From Lichina pygmaea (taxonomy: Eukaryota; Ascomycota; Lichinomycetes; Lichinales; Lichinaceae), in the NCBI GenBank assembly GCA_963422465.1, contig OY730169.1, positions 2,294,001-2,358,000 on the forward strand: DNA of 64,000 bases. The letters are read 5' to 3'. Both the position numbers and the translations under genes were made by a program. The notes under the pieces are model-generated. The model ran no database searches and was not told the DNA's origin. It worked only from the letters and a program-made list of their open reading frames with translations. Numbering within the stretch: position 1 is the first letter of the stretch; each line of letters opens with the position of its first letter. Below, piece after piece: positions 22,938 through 33,637 of the stretch.

Positions 22938-25896
22938 ATGGCAGTGCCTTTCGCCGCTCGCCCCGATGCCGGTCGATTGATTAAACATCGCGCCTCCACT
23001 AATTTCAACGACGATCAGCCACAGTCCTCGTCCAAACGGCTCAGGCGATTCGCGAGCACAGACAGTTCCTATCCGTCTGATTCATCTACCGAGGGGAGAC
23101 ATACTCCCGACCTTGACGGAACCGCCTTCTCAAGCTACTTCGGCAGAGAGACAAACGCCGCTACAGACGATAACCGTGCTGATAATGGCGACCTCGCGCC
23201 ATCAGGCTCGCAGACCGATCTCGAGAGTGCGCTTCCCGCCGTCGAAGCCGATCAGACCGCGATTGAAGACTACGAGACGTCGTCCCTGGCGGAGAAAGGT
23301 GGTGGATCGACCTTGGAGCAGCGCATCGAGAGTGGAAAGTGGGTCAAGGGGAGGAGCTCGATATACGTAGATGCCTTTAATTTGGCATTGGAGACGGTCC
23401 TCGATGACGAGAAGCACCTCTTTGACGAGCCGGAGTTGGCTCTCTTCGATCAGTGGCGGGAGCTACCTTACGAGGCCCAATATTTGTCAGTCTCTTACCA
23501 CCAGCGAGTATAGCGTCGTCCTTCCCCGGCCGTCGACGTCGGAACGCTGACGGTTTCCAGATATGTCCGCTTGTTCCTCAGAAAGACTTCAAGATGGCAT
23601 CGAATAAGTCGACTAGGCTACTACGGCGACATAGCAAATATGGATGCCGCTGTAGAATGCTTGCGAGAGGTCCGCTCCCTGCCCCCATCTACTGCTCCTT
23701 CCGAGCCCCACCCTGGTGAGCTCGAGCCTCCCGTGGACACTCTACTAGGCTCCACTTTCTGCTTCGCGGATGGCTCCAACGACGACATGAAGACCTTAGA
23801 GGAGGCCTCGTCCCTCTTGGATTTGGACGAGCTGAAGGCTCTAGCCAAAGACGGGAAGATCCAGGGCAAGAACAAATCGGAACTCCTCAAGGCTTTGCGT
23901 CACAGCAGTCAGAAACAGAGCGGCCTGGGCTGGTCCAAATCACGCGGGACGGACACCGAGAGCTCAGCGGTATCCAACGGTGGACCTGAAAGCGCACCCG
24001 CTGCATCAGCCACTGGTGGGCCCAACGACCCCCTGCTGAACCGGGATGAATACTACACCCGTAAGATCCTGGCCTGGACGGGGCCTTGCATCCGCGTCTC
24101 GCTTGCGCCCTTGAGGCTCTTTGAACGAGTTCACCTTGTCTTCTACCGGTCCACCGAATGGACGGAGAAGTCTCTAACCACGCTCATTCTCGCCCGCATC
24201 TCCCGGAAGAACTTCCCTCACTACATCATCTCTCGTTCGGCGAACATATTTGCTTCCCGGGCCCTCTTGCTCGAGTTTGAAGCGGCCATTCGCACCCAGT
24301 TCCACGTGGACAGTATACTAGAACTCAACGGAAACCCCACGCAGGAAGGATTGCAACAAGTGATAGATGTGTTCGATAATGTCTACCCAAGATGGAAGAT
24401 CTTGCTGCGGGAAGAGCAAGCCAAGGACGGTACCCTTTACGAGATTGGAGAAGGCGCCTACCTACGTCGGTTCTCACCGGCCTGGGTGTATACTCGAATC
24501 GTCCACAAGGCAGCGTATGTCTTCGGGAGGCTCAAGATGCACAAGCGGGAGCATGACATGCTCTCGGAGCTGCTGGATCAACAATTGTTCCACCCGTCGC
24601 GTCGCGGCGGATGGTATCAACGGAGAGCTCTTCTCGAAGAGCACTACATGTTCGATCTGATGCCTTGCGACGGCCGCACGCAAGACTCTCAGAAGAAACG
24701 GTGGAAGCAGATCGCGCTTCGCACTTGCGAGGAGGGCCTACGGGATCGTGACTGTCATATAATTTACCACTATGACCTGCAGAAGAGGATCACCAAGCTA
24801 GAGCGGTCGCTGAGAATGGCGAAGCGAGAGCAGCATGATTTCGGTCACGCGCTGCTGGTGAAACCCTTTGAGCGCTACGTCGAAGGCGTACGTATACAGA
24901 AGGAGAGCGGTCCGGGCAGCTCCAGGGCCATCAGAAGAAGCAACAGCAGCAGCAGCGAGACCAACGTGGCCGCGAAGGGAACCAAGACAACTTGGATAGA
25001 CGAGCATGACGGAGGAGGTGAATGCGGGGTGGAGGAAATGTGCCTGAGCTGGTATCGCCAGCAAGGCTGGAAGGGATATCATTGCGAGGGCGCGATGATC
25101 AGGACGCTGGTGAGACAAGTTTGTCTGAGCAGGGCCATGGCGAGGTCAACTGGCCGGAACTGAACTGATGCAAATCAGTTTGCATATCTGTTCTACGACG
25201 TCTTGTTCCTTTACATCCCGAATGTGTTCCAGACCGCGTACCAGACCTGTCCGCTCGATCTGCACACCGACACCTTCTACCCCACTCGCATGTCCGAGAT
25301 CAATCATCGCCTGGTGGAGATTGCGAACGGGGCTGCACCGCGGTTGATCCGGCAAGTGCACGAGGCACAATCGAGGCAAGAGACCTGCATCGTCGGGCTA
25401 GACTGGGCATTCCAGCTGGAAGACTTGCTTGAGATCGCCGAGGTCCGTCCACCGGCAGGGAGGAGATGTGCGACGGAAGGCTGACCCAGTTCCCGTGCGC
25501 GATAGTGCTTCGACGGCGAAGCACTGGCTACAATCTGTAAAGTGGTACGTCTCTCTTCCCTCTTGAGCCGTTGTCGGATGCCTCGTGAATAGCTCGCTCA
25601 AGACCGACGGGTGATGGGTGGGGAAACATTAGTTGGCCCAGGAATACGGCCAGAGAACATCAGGCGTCGCCGATCTCTTCCTGTGGCATCCCGAGAGGAG
25701 AGAGGTCATGCTCGCCGAGGTCAAGTCCGAGAACGATCGTCTCAGCGACACGCAGCGCCTTTGGATCCACGTCCTCACCTCGGCTTCGTCTTCCTTTGCT
25801 CAAGCGGCCGGCGGTGCGTCCGGCCTCGTGCCCGCCGAACCTCGTCTGAAGGTCGAGCTGTGTCATGCCGTGGCCAGAGAGGTGCGCGTTGTGTGA
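22938..25896 (+). CDS. FAN1: Fanconi-associated nuclease FAN1
   Basis: Five exons, 22938-23485, 23561-25109, 25179-25442, 25506-25544 and 25633-25896, give 887 residues in phase. A SAP-type DNA-binding helix pair lies near residues 266-296 (DLDELKALAKDGKIQGKNKSE). The central region has RKILAWTGPCIRVSLAPLRLFERV and later FVNPS-like helical repeats typical of the family. The C-terminal VRR-NUC domain keeps D814, E829, V830 and K831 (ADLFLW, then AEVKSEND). The D-to-E spacing of 15 and E-to-K spacing of 2 equal those of human FAN1 (D960, E975, K977). The enzyme is a structure-specific 5' flap endo- and exonuclease for interstrand crosslink repair. No N-terminal UBZ zinc finger is seen, as is usual in fungi. 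A 22-residue Ala/Ser/Gly-rich insert interrupts the nuclease domain before the last strand (VELCHAVA). Confidence 0.93.
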
Positions 25897-26616
25897 CCCT
25901 GTGCCCTGGTGCTCAAGCGGACCTGATCGTCCTGGCGATGCTCACCTGGCCAGGCCACGCCGTTGTCGTCGTCTCACACGCTGCGTGGCACGGTATTGGT
26001 CATCTCAACATGTTGCGTGGCACCGTCTTGGCAGGTGCATGGGATTGGTATTCCATCATCGACGGGTTCTTCTCTCATCTTCTCTCGTTCATCGTATGTA
26101 TCATACTACACGCTATGCTGGAGATGGTTGGAGAGGGCTGGGGGAGAGAAGGGAGGAAGCGGAGGATTCTTAAAGAATATCAAGAGCAACCCGACGACAA
26201 CAGCCCATAAAAAAAAAGCAGATACAAGTACCACTCGGCCTGTACCTACAGACGATGCGGACCGCTTAGACTATTTGGAGATGGCACAGATCGGTCGAGC
26301 TTCGCTGCTCTACGTAATACACTTGGGGATAAAGTCACATGCAGTACGCTCGACCAGCAAGGGAGCTCGATTTGAAGAAAGACCTGGGCTGAAGAGGAGG
26401 ATCGCTGCAACTTACAGAGCAGTCCCATGGACTTGGACTGTGCTGACTGTTCAGACTATTCAGACTGTTCAGACTGGTACAGACCATGCAGACCATGCAG
26501 ACCATGCAGACTGTGAAAGGAGAAGTCTACTTGGCTTGCCACTCGCATCTTACAAGATGTGTTTATTTTTTTCTTCTATTCCTCAATTTGAAACGGCCAG
26601 TGACACGGCCTGTGGG

Positions 26617-26652
<36 letters not shown>

Positions 26653-27244
26653 TCTAATTAAAAACATAGTAGTCATCTTCCCAGGAACCCTTTAAAGGAA
26701 CAAAGTAGCTAGAACCTGGGGGTAGGACCCTCGAGAACTCTTAAAAAGGATATACTTACAGTGTCCTCATTACCTGGCAGACTTGTTGGATCGGAAATGC
26801 GTTCAATCAGAAACCTTGTGAGCGTGTGCTCGGAGGAAAGAGTTTTGGTGGGCTTGATTCGGACGGGACAGGATGAGATGTGCTGGTATGCGGAAGGAGG
26901 GAAGAAAACTGACAAGAGGGGAGAGTGTGTGTGGATAACGGAACGAACTCGGGGTTGTGTCCATATTCTTGATTTGTCTGGCAGGGCTGAATCACTGAAG
27001 TGAGAGAGAGGCACGAGAGGCATGCGAGGGTACCGTATAGAACGCCCGCTGCCGAGGCCGTCCGTCCTTGGAACACACGCCGTGTGTAGAACCGCCAGGC
27101 AGATATACGGTATCCAGCGACGGCCGCCTCGCCATCCCTTCTCCTTCTTCCTTCCGATCCTGTCAAGCCATCAATCTCTCCCCCGCCGCCCCCTTTCGTC
27201 CCCCGCATCCCTCCCCCCCCCCCCTCCCCCCCCTCTCTCTCTAT
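25897..27244. other. Intergenic region with CT microsatellite
   Basis: No gene is supported. There is a short tandem GACCATGCA/GACTGTTCA run (about 26450-26515), a (CT)n tract at 26618-26650 and a C/CT-rich tract at about 27200-27243 just past the stop codon of the membrane protein gene. Confidence 0.5.
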
Positions 27245-28769
27245 TCAGCGAGGAAAAGGGGCTCCCACGCGCGAAGTGATATCAAGAGTTTGCTCCTTGG
27301 TGCCGCGAAGGATGACGAGCAGGCCGACGGGGACGGGAAGCATGTCTCCTAGCCCGGCGAGGACCGTGTCGTTTGTGGCTCTCGCGCACAGCCAGAAGTT
27401 CCTCCGGTGGTAGTCCTGCGCGGCGCGCATGACGACGCCGCGGTTGTCTCCCCATCCTGTCTTCTCGCCCGGTGCGACATCTCTGCTGCTCAGGGTGCTG
27501 TACACCTTCAGATAGGCCTGCAGCCGCTCGTGACGCGCAAAGTCGCGCACGTCTGCTTCGACGCCAATGTCCGGGATGCGCAGCATAGGCGACAGCTCAA
27601 AGGATCCGGTGTGGGTAATGTTGTTCTTCAGCGTCGTCGTGTACATGCCGCCCACGAGGTCGTAGTGCACAGAGTCGTACGTCGGCGTAAAGGGCGAGTC
27701 TCTGGCGGCACCGGGATGATGGATCTTCAACGTCCTGGTGAACCGTTACGCTGTTGATATCAAGTCGGTAGAGTGGACTTTGCACCCACTTGAAGTTGAT
27801 ATCTGGCGGCCCCCGGTTCCATTGGAATTGCATGTTGTAGCCCATTGGAGGCTGGAGCTGCCTGAACTGCACCTTTGGTAGGCGAGTCGCTGCTTCGCGT
27901 TGGCAAGGAACCCCCGATGCAGACGGTCGGGCGGGGACGTACGATCAAGATTTGGGACCATCACGATCCTGACGCCAAGCCCCTCGCAACTGGCGCGGAC
28001 CTCCGCATCCCAGCCCTGCTCCGCCAGCATATGGGGCCTGTCTTGGAGGATCAGCCGAAGGTCTTCGAAGCTCCGTTGCCAGGACTCAAGTCGGCTACTC
28101 ACCCTACGAGGAACCCTACCGTCATGAACATGGACGTCGCCAACCAGAGCGGCCATTTCAGCCACCGAAGAAAACCACAGCGCGCGCCCCTTGCGGCGGG
28201 CCTGACCGCACCTGGATCCCTGCGTCGAGCCGCCGGTCCGTAGTCGATGGGGCGAAATTCCGCCAGCATGCACACCGCCACGAAAAAGTTGCCCATCACC
28301 AGCAGAGCGCCTAGGACCAGGAAGCCAACTCGGAAGGCACTCCAGGAACTCTTCTTGTTAAGACTCCTGTACTGGTAGCCACGCACCGCCGCTCTGACAA
28401 AGTACGTCGTCCACACCATATAGGCGACATTGGCCACAACCCAAAGAGGCAGCCAGAAGAGCTTGCAGCACCTCCCGCGCAGACGCAGCCCCGGCATCGC
28501 GAAGACTCCAGGAACGGGTCCTGTTTGGTCTGGCGTCACCGGATGTCCTGTATCGCGGCCGAAAATTGTGCGCAAGTGCTGCCGCAAGCCGCGATACTGA
28601 ATTCGAGAGGGCTGGATGGACGAATGGATCAGCTGGAAATTTCGGGGTGACGGGAGTGCAAAAAATGGGGTTGTGGGATCACCAAGAGGCCTTGTGGTTG
28701 TGACCTAGTTCCGCCAGAGCTAGGAGGAACAAGCTCTATTTCGACAACCGTACTCCCGGGCGCCGACAT
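27245..28769 (-). CDS. Unrecognised multi-helix membrane protein
   Basis: Proposed exons 28769-28683, 28596-28103, 28037-27965, 27872-27790 and 27734-27245 give 408 residues in phase. The third intron is the least certain, because a strong GTACGT donor nearby is out of phase. Three hydrophobic segments follow the basic N-terminal part (LPLWVVANVAYMVWTTYF, then VGFLVLGALLVMGNFFVAV, then WPLWLATSMFMTVGFLV). A hydrophilic domain with NIT and NDT glycosylation sequons follows, and a last hydrophobic stretch lies near the C-terminus (LPVPVGLLVI). An alternative start codon at 28844 would add 25 residues. I do not recognise the family and assign no function. Confidence 0.7.
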
Positions 28770-28844
28770 CGTGACTCGTTCGGGAATTCTAGAGCGTGGG
28801 ATCGCTTCTTTCGACGCAGGAGGCGCGGATACACCGCCTGTCAT

Positions 28845-29414
28845 TGTGCGCGGAGAGACGAAGCAGAGAATGAGGGCAAGAAGAACTTGTTCGGTCGAAA
28901 GTGACGGTTTGCCCTGGGTGACGGGGTTATGTAGGGCTCAGGTAAACACGAAGCATGTGAAAGACCATTTTCCTGCAAAATTGCAGACTGTTTGTTTACA
29001 CCCAGCAAAAGCACGCGAGAAAGACGGTCCAGACTGGAGCCTCCAAAACTTCACAGAGGGCATGAAGGCATAGACCCCAAGAGCAGTCTGGACAGGGTCT
29101 TTTCCGAAGCTAGTCGCGAAGTGTTCTCCAGCGCAAAACTGTAGCTCAACTGATTCGACGGACGCAGCAAGCAATGGATCTGAGCCCAATGCCCACGCAA
29201 ACCTTCACTCTCCGGACCTCTCGCCATGGCCAGAGCCTGGATACTGTCAAGCTTTCAATGCTGCACAGGGGAGCTTCAGTCAAGTCTGCATTGCATGGCT
29301 CATCCAAACGACGGGGTTGAGACCGATGGTGGTATATCTTCTGCTCGGCTGACGTCCGTATCTCTCGCTGCAAATGCTGGGCTCGGGTGGGGAGATCAGC
29401 CACCAGGCCGTGGC
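28845..29414. other. Spacer between the membrane protein gene and DPH2
   Basis: No gene or repeat could be supported. It probably holds the membrane protein promoter and the DPH2 3' UTR. Confidence 0.4.
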
Positions 29415-31148
29415 CTAGGTCCGTAGACCGTCTTCGCCAACCTGATATCCTCTTGCGATACCGCTGCGTCCTTCCTCTATTTGGGCGCCGGTCGTCTCCA
29501 AGTCTGTTCCTTGGTCGTCGTACGCAATCTCCAGGTCGCTCCCCAGACCTCTCCACGTCCGCTTCGAGAGGAACTCGGCCCCCGGCGACATCTGGCCGCC
29601 GATGGAGGCAACGGTGCCCGCCGGCTTGCGAACTAGGGCGAGCGACTCATGCTTGGTCGCTGTGGAAGGAACGCTGGCTCGCACAGAGGGCCGCATCAGC
29701 CTCGAAGGGACCAGGTTTCGCCCCGTGCGCAGGTCAAAGTCTGGCGGCGCCGACTCGGGCTCGGAATCCCAGCTGTGGTCTGCTGGCTCCTCAGCTCCCT
29801 CCTCGCCAACGTCCGTTGCCATCGAATTGCCCGCCACGCTGCTGTCGAGATCGCGGAGAACGTCATGAAAGTTGCTGCTCCACTGGCCCGTCCACACTCT
29901 TTCGTGATCGGGCTTCAAGGCCAGCTCGAGTTCAAAAGGGGTGATCACCGGCCTGAAGAAATCCTTGCTGTCGATTAGGCTACTCTCCGAGCATCCGATC
30001 ACCACCCAGCCGTCCACTTCACTGAAATTGGCAAGCTTGGCAGCATTCACCTTCCCAACGACGAAGGTGTATGACTTCTTGCCCGCCTCCCCGATTTGCC
30101 GCTTCACCTGTTCCACCATGTGCAAGTAGTTCTTCACGCTCAGGGTGTTTACAAGGATGCCGAAGATCGAGGCCCTGGCAAGAGAAGCAACTAGCCCATA
30201 GCGACGACGCAAAGCGATTGAGGTTGCGGCAGGAGTACATGCCCACGCTTGGGGAGGAGAAACGTCTTCCGCATGAAGAACGTAAATTGACGCTGTGCGC
30301 GAGGCTAAACTCAAGAGCAGACTCGGATGAGGCTGCAACATGTGCACGACACTGTACGCGAGCAGCCGCGAAGGATCATTTTGAACATCCTGCGGGAGCA
30401 TCCGGTTGGGCAGAGGAGACGAGGGATCCTGTGTCGGGGTTGCTGGGAAGACATTGCTGTAGCCCTCCCTTGTCAGGGCTGCAACGATCTCACGGACGTC
30501 ATTGGTGTACATGACATCGGCCATCAAGATAATCTCCATGGACAAATCTGGAAAGGTGGACCTTAGCGCCTGGAGTACCAAGTCCTGCGGCAACCTCTGT
30601 TCCGTGTAGATATAGATGACTGGCAGTCTTGCAGCTGGAGACAGGCATGTGCGTCCATAATGCACAATGACATCGGCATCAACATGCTCAGCTGCGACCT
30701 CATCTACACAGCAGGCCCCGTAGGAGGTATCGCCTAAGATGTAAAGCTTCTCGATATCCTGGCCATTTGATGCGCTGCCACGCATAGTGCCAGCGTCTTC
30801 GTTGTCTGTTGCCGTTGCTTCTTCCCTTCTCTTCAACGCAGCTTCTTGCAGGTCACCGCTCAATGCTTCAAACACTGCGGCGGCATCTTTCAGCATGTCA
30901 TCTGGAAACTGCAGTGCGATCCTCTTCGATTCTCCTTTTCTGATCTCCTGTACTGTTCGCTTGATCTCATACACTCTTTGGAAGTCGACCGTGCACGTTG
31001 ATGGTTCTCGTCCGCCACTCGAGCTCTGGACTGTCGCTGTAAGGAAGTCATGGTCGGGAGTGAAGAGCAGTGGTCGTTCTAGTCCATTCGACATGTTTGA
31101 AACCAGAGCCGATCTGCTGGAGGATGACGTTGGAGGTAAGGCAGACAT
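29415..31148 (-). CDS. DPH2: Diphthamide biosynthesis protein 2
   Basis: A single uninterrupted frame of 577 residues. The family motifs are LQFPDDML (79-86), the ILGDTSYGACCVDEVAAEH block (138-155), VHYGRTCLSP (162-171) and WVVIGCSESS (381-390). Cysteines at 146/147, 168 and 386 occupy the three positions that bind the radical-SAM-type 4Fe-4S cluster in the Dph1-Dph2 complex. That complex transfers the 3-amino-3-carboxypropyl group of S-adenosylmethionine to a histidine of elongation factor 2, the first step of diphthamide synthesis in the cytosol. The C-terminal 130 residues are hydrophilic and probably disordered. It is head to head with JIP5. Confidence 0.95.
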   Translation of the reverse strand: MSALPPTSSSSRSALVSNMSNGLERPLLFTPDHDFLTATVQSSSGGREPSTCTVDFQRVYEIKRTVQEIRKGESKRIALQFPDDMLKDAAAVFEALSGDLQEAALKRREEATATDNEDAGTMRGSASNGQDIEKLYILGDTSYGACCVDEVAAEHVDADVIVHYGRTCLSPAARLPVIYIYTEQRLPQDLVLQALRSTFPDLSMEIILMADVMYTNDVREIVAALTREGYSNVFPATPTQDPSSPLPNRMLPQDVQNDPSRLLAYSVVHMLQPHPSLLLSLASRTASIYVLHAEDVSPPQAWACTPAATSIALRRRYGLVASLARASIFGILVNTLSVKNYLHMVEQVKRQIGEAGKKSYTFVVGKVNAAKLANFSEVDGWVVIGCSESSLIDSKDFFRPVITPFELELALKPDHERVWTGQWSSNFHDVLRDLDSSVAGNSMATDVGEEGAEEPADHSWDSEPESAPPDFDLRTGRNLVPSRLMRPSVRASVPSTATKHESLALVRKPAGTVASIGGQMSPGAEFLSKRTWRGLGSDLEIAYDDQGTDLETTGAQIEEGRSGIARGYQVGEDGLRT

Positions 31149-31485
31149 AGATACTTTGTAGATGACTAAGTATCAAAATCAAGATCTGAAAATAGCGCCC
31201 CTTTCCAGTATGTCCTGAAATGGACGACTACGTACTACTTAGATACCCCTGTAAGTATGTACCTCGTACCGCAAGGCCCACTGTAACTTGTACGTACGTA
31301 CGGAGGTACTTCGTACCAGTGCAGAAACAGGCCCAATCACGTGAGCATCTGTGTACGTATGTAGAGTACGTAACGTACTTCGTACTCTTTCATACTCGTA
31401 TCCCTTTTGTCGACAAACCTCCACCGGGCTTCAATTGTTGACATTTTGGAATTGTTGATTACTGTAACATCTCAGACCATCATCG
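31149..31485. promoter_or_regulatory. Shared promoter of DPH2 and JIP5
   Basis: This 337-bp spacer contains GTACGTACGTACGG near 31289, a CCAAT box at 31333-31337 and, directly next to it, CACGTG at 31338-31343. One E-box could serve both genes, whose products act in elongation factor modification and ribosome biogenesis. Function is inferred. Confidence 0.5.
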
Positions 31486-32906
31486 ATGTTCGATACTGTT
31501 TGTACACTCCCACTTCCCTCAAACGTCTTCAGCCAGAGTCTGCATCCAAATGAATCGGTGCTGGCTGCTGGCCTAGCGTCAGGTCACGTGCAAGTTTTTC
31601 GACTGCCGACCAGCAGTGACGATGAAGATGGGCGTGGCTCGAACGGAGGTGTCGGCCAGGTGGTAACTCAATGGAGTACCCGTCGACACAAAGGCAGCTG
31701 TCGCAGCTTGGCATTCAGCTTGGATGGCGAAGGTAAGTCTGAAGTGGAATTATGGAAGAATCGATAGAGGCGTCTGTCCAACGGTACGACGTTTACTTCT
31801 AGAGATGGTTCCGTGAAGCTTACATAGCCTGATGTCATGGCTAGTGCTATTCTCTGGTGGCAGTGACGGCATAATCAAGGCCGCCTCGGCCAGCACCGGT
31901 CGAGTAACGGCAAAGATTGCAGTACCTTCAACGTGAGTTGTCAATCTTCGTCTGCTATCAGCCTTCAACTAAACATCCACGAAGCCGTGAGGTTGCTGCC
32001 GATCAATCCTCAATTATTCATCCACTCTCAGCTCAGACCCTCTTAGTTGCAACGGACTCTTCTGCCCTCTATCTCTACGACCTACGCGCAGGGTCAGCTC
32101 CGTTCACGGAAGATCATATGCCGCAACAGTCACACCACCCTCATGACGATTACATCTCTTCCATCAGTCCACTGCCTCCGAGCGAATCCAGTACCAGCGG
32201 AAGCAGTAAACAATGGGCCACCACCGGCGACACGACTCTAGCCGTCACGGATTTGCGGAGAGGGGTGCTGGCAAGGAGTGAGGACCAGGAAGATGAACTG
32301 CTTAGCTCTGTCATGGTTTCTGGGGTTCGGACTTCAACCAGCCGCACCAACGGCGAAAAGGTGGTCGTTGGAGGCGCCGGAGGTGTGCTCACCCTTTGGG
32401 AAAGGGGGTCTTGGCGCGACCAGGGTGAGAGAATAGTGGTCGACAAGGCTCCAGGCGGAGGTGAAAGCCTGGACGCTGTCACACGGCTCCCCGAGGGAGT
32501 TGACCATCTTCCGAGCACAGGAGTTGCCGTAGGGATGGGAAATGGCTTGGTGAGGATCGTCGGACTGTCTCCGAATAAAGTGATCGGAGAGCTGTTACAT
32601 GACGACTTTGAGAGCGTCGTTGCACTGGGCGTGGATCCATGTGGACGTCTGTTCAGCGCGGGCGGGCAGACGATCAAAGTGTGGATCCCGCGAGAGATAG
32701 GTCCCGAGGAGAAGGCAAAAAACGGTGTCCTCAAGTCGAAAAAAGGTGCAGAACATAACGATCGTCAGAGCGATTCCGATGAGGACGATGGCCGAGATGA
32801 CAGTGACGACGAGCCCGAGACAAGAGCGCGACACAAGAAACGGAAGAAAGGCAAGGGCGGGCAGATGAACAAGAAGAAACTCCTTGGTTTCTATGGTTTA
32901 GACTAG
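31486..32906 (+). CDS. JIP5: WD-repeat protein Jip5 (WDR55 family)
   Basis: Exons 31486-31732, 31845-31932 and 31985-32906 join in phase to give 418 residues. The N-terminus ([25 protein letters not shown]), the [13 protein letters not shown] block, [41 protein letters not shown] and [14 protein letters not shown] follow the order known for fungal Jip5. WD-type strands run through the first 330 residues. The C-terminus has an acidic [17 protein letters not shown] run followed by a Lys-rich KKRKKGKGG tail. Family members are nucleolar and act in 60S ribosome biogenesis. The second intron (52 bp) uses an AAG acceptor. Confidence 0.93.
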
Positions 32907-32964
32907 GCGCGAAAACACCAAATGAACAACCATGGTTGATGTTCATTCTCATTTGTCAAACACC

Positions 32965-33321
32965 ATGGGTCAAAGTTGTCGGCCTTTGTGCTTAGTCTTC
33001 ATCCTCTGTGGCCTTGTTCCGTTGGTCAACGATTCTCGAGAGCGGGCTTCATCGGAGGGGACAACGATACTTAAGAAGTGGAATGAGCACGGACTTTTTG
33101 AGCATCAAAGTCTCAACCACTCGGGCCACCTTCACTCGTTGAAGGTGGCTTACGAGATGCTTTGCCCGACCGAACAAGCTGCATGGGTAACCATGTTCGG
33201 ACGTATCAAAGGACCTTTCGACGCCTCTCTCGATGAGCGAGGGGCGCGAGGCTGCTCAGAGTTGCTGGTAGTTCCTTGGCAAGTTGATTCTCCACCTGCT
33301 CAGTTTGGCCAGCACTCATGA
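32965..33321 (+). CDS. Possible small secreted protein
   Basis: An open frame of 118 residues starts with a short polar N-terminus and a hydrophobic core (CLVFILCGLVPLV) that resembles a signal peptide. An in-frame ATG lies 11 codons upstream. The mature part has few cysteines and no motif I recognise. It lies just downstream of JIP5 on the same strand, so it could also be read as chance sequence in a 3' UTR. There is no splice or homology evidence, only length and the signal-like start. Confidence 0.3.
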   Translation: MGQSCRPLCLVFILCGLVPLVNDSRERASSEGTTILKKWNEHGLFEHQSLNHSGHLHSLKVAYEMLCPTEQAAWVTMFGRIKGPFDASLDERGARGCSELLVVPWQVDSPPAQFGQHS

Positions 33322-33637
33322 CATCGTGATGGTGGCATAAGGAAGAGAGCTTGATCGATGGTGGTAGGGCCAACTCGAAAGCAGCTGTAGTCCGCTAAAC
33401 TACCATCATACGAGATGAGTCATGTTGGCAGATAAAAATTACTTGTCCCACGTCCAAGCATGTACAGTACGTACCCTCGGCATGTTAACAGAAGGAGCTG
33501 CCAACATCACTCGGCTGGATCGAGCATGGCGGCCAATTTAGCGGCAAGACAAATCTACTTCACGCGTCCCGGTGTTCACATGGCAGTCTGATGATCCACC
33601 TCCAAGCAGCAGGATTCATTCGACGACCATTGCAAGC

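Noticed and set aside
28103-28243. Plus-strand frames across the membrane protein gene
   Set aside because: They overlap the spliced minus-strand exons, which carry clear membrane helices and in-phase splice sites.
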